Assembly (NCBI RefSeq): GCF_900167085.1
Contig: NZ_FUXA01000005.1
Location: forward strand, 186,001 to 250,000
Origin: Eubacterium ruminantium
GTDB taxonomy: Bacteria; Bacillota; Clostridia; Lachnospirales; Lachnospiraceae
Direction of reading: 5' to 3'
Length of the DNA: 64,000 nt
Shown here: in pieces, positions 53,138 through 60,512 of the stretch
How the letters are laid out: the number at the start of each line of letters is the position of its first letter
Numbering within the stretch: position 1 is the first letter of the stretch
The notes under the pieces: generated by a model
Database searches by the model: none
Told to the model about the DNA's origin: nothing
What the model saw: only the letters and a program-made list of their open reading frames with translations
Translations under genes and position numbers: made by a program

Positions 53138-54010
53138 ATGAGTAAAAAGAAAAATAAAGTTTTAATATGCTTATTCTTCGCCGGAATCATGTCATTTGTA
53201 TCCTGTGGCAAAAATACTGATAAAAAGAAAAAGAATGAAGATATTCCCAAAGAGAATATCGTAAATATATATCATTCGGAGGAACAGGGAATAACAATCG
53301 GAGATGAATATCTTTTGAAGCAGCCGGATTCATTTAATGCTTCTGTTGAAGAAGTTGTAAGTGCATTTAAATCCGAAGGTGCCCTTTCTATTGTGAGCAT
53401 AATACCGGATGAATATAATAATATAAATATCACTGTTGCTAAGAAGGAAGATCTTTCTGATGAAGAACTTCTTCTTGAAGAGGCGGCACTTGTTAAGACG
53501 TTTTCTCAGATTGCCGGTATTGGTGATATTACCATTAGTTTTGATTCGAAAGACGACGAGGATTCGATAAAATTTACGTCGGATTCATTTTTCTTCTATG
53601 ATGAAGCGAGTGGAGCCAATAATACCATTGAGGTTAGCTGTTATATTCCTAACAGTCAGGGAAAAAAGCTTATGAGAGTCCTTCCGGTTCTTGAAGTTGA
53701 AAGCGGTGAGTCGCCGGAAATGGCTATTCTTAAATATCTTAAGAGCCAGGGTGTTTATAATGAAGATACGGAGATAATCAATGTATTTACAAGAGGCGGT
53801 ATTTGTTATATCAACTTCTCTGAACATTTTCAGGAAGGAAGCAGAAAGATTGCTGATGAGGTTGCGATTTATTCCATCGTAGACAGTCTGATCGGAACAA
53901 AGGGTATAAATGCTGTAAAGATTTATATCGACGGAGATGAAAGCGGAAAATACAGAGGAAAGCTGGATATATCCGAACCTTTGTTTTTTGAAGGAGGATT
54001 AATTGAATAA
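53138..54010 (+). CDS. GerMN-domain lipoprotein
   Basis: 290 residues. Lipoprotein signal ending MSFVSC, Lys-rich linker, a first GerMN-like repeat (about 55-165) and a clear GerMN domain (about 170-290) with LKSQGVYNEDTEI and INFSEHFQEG. It begins at the base after the kinase stop, so it may be a ligand-binding or regulatory partner of the kinase outside the cell. GerMN domains occur in spore germination GerM and in LpqB-type two-component partners; the latter context fits here. Confidence 0.88.
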   Translation: MSKKKNKVLICLFFAGIMSFVSCGKNTDKKKKNEDIPKENIVNIYHSEEQGITIGDEYLLKQPDSFNASVEEVVSAFKSEGALSIVSIIPDEYNNINITVAKKEDLSDEELLLEEAALVKTFSQIAGIGDITISFDSKDDEDSIKFTSDSFFFYDEASGANNTIEVSCYIPNSQGKKLMRVLPVLEVESGESPEMAILKYLKSQGVYNEDTEIINVFTRGGICYINFSEHFQEGSRKIADEVAIYSIVDSLIGTKGINAVKIYIDGDESGKYRGKLDISEPLFFEGGLIE

Positions 54011-56611
54011 TTGAAGAGACCGTTATGTATGGTAGGTATCATGTTTACACTTGGAGAGGTGTTGTGCAGATTCTGCCTTTTAACGGGGCATAAGGATATG
54101 GCTGTTTTGATCATGGCTGTATTTATATGTATTTTTATTATAAAGAAAATGGTTCTGCACGACAGGACCATTTTTTTTGATGCAAGGGACAGGCTTATAA
54201 TGATAAGTTTCATTTTCGGGGCTGTATGGAGCATTGCATTTTACAGTGTTGATAAGGAGCTTTCTATAGGGGCGAGAGTTGAAGGAAATGTATGCGCCGT
54301 GGGAGTCTCAAAAAATGAGAAGGGTTACAGTGTGACCTTTAAGGCGGATGGCAGGAAATATCAGGCATTCTTAAAAGATGATGAAGTGATCTGTGAAGGA
54401 TATGGATATTATATAAGCGGGAATATAAAGAAAATGCCTTCTGCAACCAATCCCGGAGAGTTCGACCAGAGGACTTATCTGAAAAGTAAAGGAGTCAGAA
54501 ATTATCTTGAAATAAATTATATCCGGCGGGATAGAAAGTCGGATGACCATGTGAGAATATTTTTAAATAAATGCAGAAATCTGATGGCGGATTCTATAGA
54601 CAGTCTTGGTTCTGGGAGAGTTACCGGAGTTTTGAAAGCAATGCTTTTGGGTGACAAGTCGGATCTTGGTAAAGATATCAGGAAGATGTATCAAAAGAAT
54701 GGTATTGCTCATTTGCTTGCAATATCCGGACTTCATACGGCACTGATCGCATCATTTTTTAATGGGATTTTGAAAAGGCTAAAAGTGAGAAAGAAAAAGA
54801 GAGCGGGGCTTACGATAGTATTTCTGCTAATGTATGGGATAATGACAGGATTTTCGGAGGCGACCATCAGAGCATTTATCATTATTTCAGCCGGATGCGT
54901 GGCAGAAGCAATCGGCCGTACGAAGGATATGCCTACAGCACTCACTATCTCTGTTATCTATATGCTGATCATAAGACCGGATTCAGTAGTTAATTCGGGA
55001 TTTTTAATGAGTTATGCAGCGGCTGCCGGAGTGATCACCTCGGATATTATTTATAGAACCATATATAATGACGAGAGATTTTTGGATATAAGGAGGAAAT
55101 GGAGGAAAAAGTATAAGCATTTCGTAAAGGGAATCATCGGAACCATCAGTATAAATATTTTTATGCTGCCGATACTTATTTATTCATATTATGAAATTTC
55201 TTTATATAGTTTACTCGTAAATGCAGTGGTAATTCCCTTCCTTTCTTTTATAGTTTCGCTTGGATTTATCGCAGGCGTGATGGGGATATTTCCTTTAATG
55301 ATACTTCCGGCAAAGGGGATATTTCTTCCGGTCAGACTGATGCTGAATGGGTATGAAATGATCTGTAAAACTGTGCTGAAATTTCCTGGAGCCCTGATCA
55401 ATACAGGACATGTGAGTTGGCAAGGGGTGATCATTTATTATATTTTGCTCATCTTTTTGCTGGTGCTTTTTTGGAATATTTTTAGAAGTCGTAATGGTAT
55501 TTTGGGCGGAAAAAATAAAATTGGAAATGCAAAGTGGAGAGATAGTAAAAATGGAAATGTCGGACAGGGCGATATAAAAAATGGAAATGTAAGACGTGGT
55601 AATATAAAAAATGAAAATGTAAGGCGGAGAGAGAAAAAATTGAGTTGTATATATTCCGGAGTCGGACTGATTTTTATGGCGATATTTCTGTTTTTTATTT
55701 CATTTGTAAATAGTAGAAGGGATTTTATGCTTTTTCTGGATGTGGGCCAGGGAAGTTCGGTTGTAATACATACAAAAGAAGGTTTTAATATGATTTATGA
55801 CGGCGGTTCTACCAACAGAAAGACAGTTGGCGAAAATGTCATTGTTCCTGCTCTAAAATATTATGGTATGTCTCATATAGATATCATCTTTCTTTCTCAT
55901 GGGGATGAGGATCATATAAATGGACTTATTTATATACTGCAAAATTCTGACCTGGAGGGAATTAAGGTTGACAAGCTGTGTGTTTCGGAGCAAGTGGTAG
56001 TAAATGATAATGTCAGAATGCTTTTTGATGCGGCAGAAAGATGCGGCTGTGAGATTGCGAGAGTTCATCCGGGAATGGATATAACTTATGGGCAGGCGAA
56101 GGTTAAGATCATTTATTCGGGAAGTAACCGCGTAGAGGATGAAATATCTTCCGGAGTAAAGAAAAATGAAATGATAAGTAGTACTGAAAAGAAAAATGAA
56201 ACTACGGTGAATTCATATTCAGACAGGGAGGGTAATGAGATAAATGAGAATTCTCTGGTTGTAAAATTTGAATATCATGACATTTCGGCTCTTTTTACCG
56301 GGGATATCGGGAGTGAAACGGAGGGTAAAATCATAGGGAATCTTGAAGAAGCAGATATACTGCAATGCCCTCATCATGGATCGAAATATTCATCTTCAAG
56401 TGAATTTCTGAGAAAGGTAAATCCTTCGAAAGTAATCATTTCCTGTGGAAAGAATAATATATACGGTCATCCGGGGAAGGAAACTCTAGAACGTATAAAG
56501 GAAGTAGGAAGCGATATTTACCGAACTGATCAAGGCGGAGCGGTTACTGTTTATATGGGAGAGGATAAGTGTGAGATAAACTGTTTTATAAATGAATATA
56601 AAAAACGTTAA
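54011..56611 (+). CDS. comEC: ComEC/Rec2 DNA-uptake channel protein
   Basis: TTG start directly after the GerMN stop, with GAAGGAGG 13 bp upstream (ATG 54029 is an alternative). 866 residues: N-terminal DUF4131/OB part, Competence domain with HLLAISGLHTALI and many helices (about 215-495), and a C-terminal metallo-beta-lactamase-like domain with LDVGQGSS, SHGDEDHINGL and PHHGSKYSS. A repeated hydrophilic linker (about 510-545) is inserted after the last helix cluster, and a second polar insert lies in the MBL domain. It moves single-stranded DNA into the cell. comEA is not adjacent. Confidence 0.93.
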   Translation: MKRPLCMVGIMFTLGEVLCRFCLLTGHKDMAVLIMAVFICIFIIKKMVLHDRTIFFDARDRLIMISFIFGAVWSIAFYSVDKELSIGARVEGNVCAVGVSKNEKGYSVTFKADGRKYQAFLKDDEVICEGYGYYISGNIKKMPSATNPGEFDQRTYLKSKGVRNYLEINYIRRDRKSDDHVRIFLNKCRNLMADSIDSLGSGRVTGVLKAMLLGDKSDLGKDIRKMYQKNGIAHLLAISGLHTALIASFFNGILKRLKVRKKKRAGLTIVFLLMYGIMTGFSEATIRAFIIISAGCVAEAIGRTKDMPTALTISVIYMLIIRPDSVVNSGFLMSYAAAAGVITSDIIYRTIYNDERFLDIRRKWRKKYKHFVKGIIGTISINIFMLPILIYSYYEISLYSLLVNAVVIPFLSFIVSLGFIAGVMGIFPLMILPAKGIFLPVRLMLNGYEMICKTVLKFPGALINTGHVSWQGVIIYYILLIFLLVLFWNIFRSRNGILGGKNKIGNAKWRDSKNGNVGQGDIKNGNVRRGNIKNENVRRREKKLSCIYSGVGLIFMAIFLFFISFVNSRRDFMLFLDVGQGSSVVIHTKEGFNMIYDGGSTNRKTVGENVIVPALKYYGMSHIDIIFLSHGDEDHINGLIYILQNSDLEGIKVDKLCVSEQVVVNDNVRMLFDAAERCGCEIARVHPGMDITYGQAKVKIIYSGSNRVEDEISSGVKKNEMISSTEKKNETTVNSYSDREGNEINENSLVVKFEYHDISALFTGDIGSETEGKIIGNLEEADILQCPHHGSKYSSSSEFLRKVNPSKVIISCGKNNIYGHPGKETLERIKEVGSDIYRTDQGGAVTVYMGEDKCEINCFINEYKKR

Positions 56612-56710
56612 TAATAAATTGTTACAAAAATAAAACTATTTAATTTGAAATGTTAAACTTTCTATATTCCACGTAAATGCGTCATTTATAGAATATATAC
56701 GAAAATTTGA

Positions 56711-56774
56711 CGTAACATTTTGTAACATTTACGTAACATTTCACTTGACACAAATGTAACATTAAGGGTATATT
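56711..56774 (+). promoter_or_regulatory. Promoter of the NlpC-type gene with CGTAAC/TGTAAC repeats
   Basis: Half-sites CGTAAC (56711-56716), TGTAAC (56721-56726) and CGTAAC (56732-56737; 5-bp spacing) precede TTGACA (56745-56750), 18 bp, TATATT (56769-56774); a further TGTAAC (56755-56760) lies in the spacer. The same layout occurs before M23 copy 2. Upstream, TATATTC...TAAATG/CATTTA...GAATATA can form a hairpin. Confidence 0.7.
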
Positions 56775-56805
56775 ATTAACAGAAAGATATAAAAGGAGAT
56801 AGTTT

Positions 56806-58188
56806 ATGAAGTGTATTAAGAGGATATCGAAGGTTTGCTTAGGTGTATTACTTGCACTTACATTAAGTATATCCGGATTAGTACAGGGGGCAGACAGTAG
56901 GGTTGAAGCGGCAGTATTAAATAGTTCATATGTAGCTATAAGACCTTATATGAAGTATGGTAACTATGGTTCTAATGGATATGAAAGTTCAGATTACTGG
57001 TCATGTGCCGGATGGGTATCAAGAGTACTCTATACAGCAGGACTTGGCGGGAAACTGGGCGGATATATTCCGAATTTTGGCGATTATGCAGTAGCATCTG
57101 CATCAGGTCTCGAAAAGTTTATGAGATCCGATAACCATTTTACCTGTGTAGCTTATTACAACGATGATTATGGTCCAAATGCAGCAAATAAGCTTCTTTC
57201 TCAGATAGAAAGCGGAAATATTAAAGCAGGAGATATCATCATTTACTACGGTTATGGTGCTAGGATTGATAATTCAGGAACCAGAGAACATGCATCAATT
57301 ATTCTGCCGGACAAGTTTAATGGAAGAACATCCAACAATAATCATTACGGCGAAGACAGATGGGGAAGACAGTATATAGGTCATCCGACAGTTGCTCATT
57401 CACTTAATTATCAATATGGTGTTGAGTTTTACACACCGATAGATGGTCATTTATATGTTGATGACGCAACAGGATATGCAGTTTATCGCATTAAAGAAGG
57501 AAATATTCTTGAAGGTGTTGAAAAACCTAAGCTTTCTAATGCTACTAAGAATACAGGTGAGGTAAAGAAGGCTACATATAATGGCGTTAAAGCCTGGAGA
57601 TATGTTAAAAACGGTAAGGTTGATCCTTCGTACACAGGATTCGCACCAAATCAGTACGGAATATGGTATTTGAATAACGGTAGAGTTGATTTCTCCGCAA
57701 ATGGTGTATTCAAGGGATATGTGGACGGTGAACTCGCATGGTGGTATGTCGAAGGAGGAAAAGTTACATTCAAGGATACTGTAGCCAAGAATCAGTATGG
57801 CTGGTGGTATGTGAATGACGGAAAAGTCGATTTCTCCTTTACCGGATTTGAATATAATAAATATGGTTTATGGTATATAAACAGTGGCAAGGTTAACTTC
57901 GGAGCAAATGGCGTATATAAAGGCTATGTTGACGGAGAACTTGCGTGGTGGTATGTAAAGAATGGCGAAGTTACATACACAGATACAGTCGCTAAAAACC
58001 AGTATGGCTGGTGGGCTGTTACCGATGGAAAGGTTGATTTCTCGGTAAATGGATTCGCACAGAATCAGTATGGATGGTTCGTTATTGAAGGCGGAAAAGT
58101 TAATTTTGGAGTAAATGGATATAGATACGGATACGTAAATGGAAAATACGGTATCTATAAAGTAAAGAATGGACAGGTTATTAAATAG
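56806..58188 (+). CDS. Secreted NlpC/P60-like protein with surface repeats
   Basis: 460 residues with GGAGA before the ATG. Signal peptide (about 1-35), an NlpC/P60 or CHAP-like papain fold (about 40-235) with candidate nucleophile C67 in WSCAGWVSRV and H162 in REHASIIL, then about nine repeats of 20-22 residues (YGWWYVNDGKVDFS type) to the end. These repeats are frequent in Lachnospiraceae surface proteins and probably bind the wall. The catalytic region is divergent, so peptidoglycan hydrolase is likely, not certain. Confidence 0.82.
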   Translation: MKCIKRISKVCLGVLLALTLSISGLVQGADSRVEAAVLNSSYVAIRPYMKYGNYGSNGYESSDYWSCAGWVSRVLYTAGLGGKLGGYIPNFGDYAVASASGLEKFMRSDNHFTCVAYYNDDYGPNAANKLLSQIESGNIKAGDIIIYYGYGARIDNSGTREHASIILPDKFNGRTSNNNHYGEDRWGRQYIGHPTVAHSLNYQYGVEFYTPIDGHLYVDDATGYAVYRIKEGNILEGVEKPKLSNATKNTGEVKKATYNGVKAWRYVKNGKVDPSYTGFAPNQYGIWYLNNGRVDFSANGVFKGYVDGELAWWYVEGGKVTFKDTVAKNQYGWWYVNDGKVDFSFTGFEYNKYGLWYINSGKVNFGANGVYKGYVDGELAWWYVKNGEVTYTDTVAKNQYGWWAVTDGKVDFSVNGFAQNQYGWFVIEGGKVNFGVNGYRYGYVNGKYGIYKVKNGQVIK

Positions 58189-58253
58189 CTAATTTACTAT
58201 GCATGTCATGTTTCTATAAAAACCTCCCACATGATATGTTATTTGATAAATAA

Positions 58254-58287
58254 AAAGACATCGGAAAAATTATCCGATGTCTTTTTT
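58254..58287. terminator. Bidirectional terminator between the NlpC-type gene and rpsT
   Basis: AAAGACATCGG pairs with CCGATGTCTTT over an 8-nt loop, A-run before and T-run after. Confidence 0.92.
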
Positions 58288-58312
58288 ATGCTATATTACT
58301 TTGTTGAAAAGA

Positions 58313-58576
58313 TTAGTCGATCTTATTTACAAGAAGATTAAGACGAGAAACCTTTCTTGAAGCAGTCTTCTTATGGTAGATACCCTTTGAAGTAGCTTTA
58401 TCAATAGCAGAAGTAGCAGCTAAAAGAGCCTCTGAAGCAGCAGCCTTATCGCCTGCCTTTGAAGCAGCTTCTACCTTCTTTACAAGTGTCTTAACTTTTG
58501 ACTTTGCAGCCTTATTTCTTTCTTCTCTTTTCTTAGCTACAAGTATTCTCTTCTTTGCTGATTTAATATTTGCCAC
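58313..58576 (-). CDS. rpsT: 30S ribosomal protein S20
   Basis: 87 residues, normal for S20: ANIKSAKKRILVAKKR, then helices rich in Lys/Ala and IDKATSKGIYHKKTASRK. GTG start (minus strand) with GGAGG upstream. It binds the 5' part of 16S rRNA. S20 often represses its own translation and uses a non-ATG start for that, which fits the GTG here. The gene has a long structured leader. Confidence 0.97.
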   Translation of the reverse strand: MANIKSAKKRILVAKKREERNKAAKSKVKTLVKKVEAASKAGDKAAASEALLAATSAIDKATSKGIYHKKTASRKVSRLNLLVNKID

Positions 58577-58819
58577 AGCACTTTACCTCCGGATTAATTG
58601 TAATAACCCACCGTCTAGCGGTGTAAATAATATGTTATACCAATCATAATGAGGGTTTTACTATGAATGGTTTTTGCGTATCTTAAAAGCAGAATCCACT
58701 TAGCCAAGACACGGGTCAGTATATAAATATACCGGGCATATGAACGTGCTTCGGTACCTTTTTGCCGCGAGTACCAAATACGCAAATGATATAATATCAA
58801 ATGTAAATGAAATCGTCAA
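58577..58819 (-). promoter_or_regulatory. rpsT promoter and structured 5' leader (about 205 nt)
   Basis: On the minus strand: TTGACG (58819-58814), 17 bp, TATTAT (58796-58791). From about 58784 the leader runs to the start codon. ATACGCAAA (58778-58786, + strand) and TTTGCGTAT (58673-58681) form a 9-bp long-range helix enclosing GGTAC/GTACC (58753-58757 with 58771-58775) and CACG...CGTG (58710-58713 with 58745-58748) capped by GTATAT/ATATAC. No T-box or known motif recognised. Confidence 0.55.
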
Positions 58820-58826
58820 GTGGTAT

Positions 58827-59843
58827 TTAACTAAGGCATAAATTTAAAATTAGATTTTCCACAGCGGCCTTATCACTTGAACGTCCTGCCTTTACATCAA
58901 GATCTGCATTTGAGCACATATCTGCAAATGAAAGCAGTGTCTTATATTCATATTTTTCTGCAAGCGCAAGCTGAGGTTTCAAATAAAATGGATGTATGCC
59001 GGTGAGACGTGCGATAGTGGAATTATCTTCTTTGTCTTTCAGCATCATTTTAATCTGCGCAAGCTGCATATATCTTTTACGGACAAGAGCCAGAGTCTGC
59101 ATTGAAGGAACTTTCAGCTGTTCCAGGTCACTATATAAAGATATGGCCTTATTCGCATTATGGTCTCCGATAGCATCCAACATTTCAAAGACTTTATTTT
59201 CAGCATCATTTTCACAAAGATTTTCCACATCTTCCACAGTGATGCTTTTCTTATCTATAGTATAGGCACGGAGCTTTGCAGCTTCATTATAAAGACGGTT
59301 CATATCATTTCCGACTGCATTTATGAGAGCGAAGACTGCTTTATCTTCAACTGACGCGCCGTCTTGGGCAAGAATTTTCTTGAGCCAGGTGTTAAGCATG
59401 GAAGCATCCGGCGTTTCAAATTTGGCAACTGTGCCGTGCTTTGCGATTGCTTTATATATCCTTAAACGGGAATCTGTATCTGTTTCAACAAATATAAGTT
59501 TCGTTGTATCAGGAATTTCTTCAATGGCACTGATCAGATTATCGGAAGCTTTTTTTAGTATGCCGGTTGCTTCTACAAGAATCGTTCTGTGATCGCTGAA
59601 AAATGGCATCGTCGACATGGCTTCTATCAAACTGTTCTCCTGAAATTTGTCACCTGAAAATGCATTGAAATTCATTGTGTCATCCGGAGTTGTAAGAGCA
59701 TCCAGAAGCTTATGCTTATATTGTGATATGAAATATCCTTCAGTTCCTGTTAAAAGGTAGATATTATTAAATTCGCCGCTTTTAAGGTGTTCATTTAAAG
59801 TATTGATCGAAGCGACTGTAGGATTTTCCTTTTTGGGTGCCAT
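58827..59843 (-). CDS. holA: DNA polymerase III delta subunit
   Basis: 338 residues of the clamp-loader delta type: IYLLTGTEGYFISQYKHKL (degenerate P-loop region), KLIFVETDTDSRLRIYKAI, and the C-terminal helical domain HPFYLKPQLALAEKY. It opens the sliding clamp. GGAG site before the ATG on the minus strand. holA next to rpsT and near comEC is the usual Firmicute order; here comEC faces the other way. Confidence 0.96.
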   Translation of the reverse strand: MAPKKENPTVASINTLNEHLKSGEFNNIYLLTGTEGYFISQYKHKLLDALTTPDDTMNFNAFSGDKFQENSLIEAMSTMPFFSDHRTILVEATGILKKASDNLISAIEEIPDTTKLIFVETDTDSRLRIYKAIAKHGTVAKFETPDASMLNTWLKKILAQDGASVEDKAVFALINAVGNDMNRLYNEAAKLRAYTIDKKSITVEDVENLCENDAENKVFEMLDAIGDHNANKAISLYSDLEQLKVPSMQTLALVRKRYMQLAQIKMMLKDKEDNSTIARLTGIHPFYLKPQLALAEKYEYKTLLSFADMCSNADLDVKAGRSSDKAAVENLILNLCLS

Positions 59844-59945
59844 ATGATTTCTCCTGATTTTTCTAGTTGCTTTTTTGGGCTGTATTTTTGACTGCTTAAT
59901 AACCGTTCCGGATATTTATTCGGTCGGATCATAGTAATGTTTTAA

Positions 59946-60512
59946 GCAGTGAATTATCCCGCTGTTAAAAGCAAAATTATAATAGGTGCCGGGATTCCTG
60001 TGCATTTTCACATTCGAGATTCCAATCCTTTCGCCTATACCCTAAAATGATAATACAGAAAATGAATTTGGGCAATATTTTATATGTAAGAATAATGTGG
60101 ATGATGGTCCGAATAATAATGCAAAAGACAAAGCAAATGATAATGCAAAAGACAATGCAAATTATAATACGAATAACAATGTAAAAAACAATGTAAAAAA
60201 CAATGCAGACAACAATGTAAAAAACAATGCAGACAACAATGTAAAAAACAATGCAGACAACAATGTAAATAATAGCATTTCAGATGGTTTGCTGACTTTA
60301 CATTGTATGATTTGAATGATAAAATATTTTATTATGACGACTGATCTGACGATGTCTTTAAAAGCCCGGCAGATGCATATTCTATTCTCGGGTCAAATGT
60401 CTCAGTCGTAAGGATATTTAATCCTTTTATTTGGGGAAAGTATTGGCAAAAGTTGACCGGATATGGGTTGATCCGGCGGAATATAGTGGGAGGTAATGGG
60501 ATTGAACGATAA
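59946..60512 (+). pseudogene. Possible decayed gene with Asn-rich repeat region
   Basis: Between holA and glgB lie about 650 bp without an intact gene. Frame 3 codes from 59946 to a TGA at 60048 (GAGIPVHFHIRDSNPFAYTL), frame 1 continues through an Asn/Lys/Asp-rich stretch (60046-60315), and frame 3 resumes at 60276 (WFADFTLYDLNDKIFYYDD), breaks at TGA 60342 and stays open to 60510 (RIFNPFIWGKYWQKLTGYG). Composition looks protein-like. I read this as one gene with two frameshifts and a stop. The family is not recognised; chance open frames cannot be excluded. Confidence 0.4.
60115..60270 (+). repeat. 12-bp minisatellite, 13 units
   Basis: Thirteen 12-bp units in tandem: five degenerate (60115-60174), then eight near-identical (60175-60270) alternating AACAATGTAAAA and AACAATGCAGAC. 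The unit length keeps frame and would code NNVK/NNAD. Copy-number change by slippage is likely. Confidence 0.92.

Noticed and set aside
60097-60315. 72-codon Asn-rich frame as a real small gene
   Set aside because: No ribosome site and no good start; it is mostly the 12-bp repeat. Better read as part of a decayed gene.
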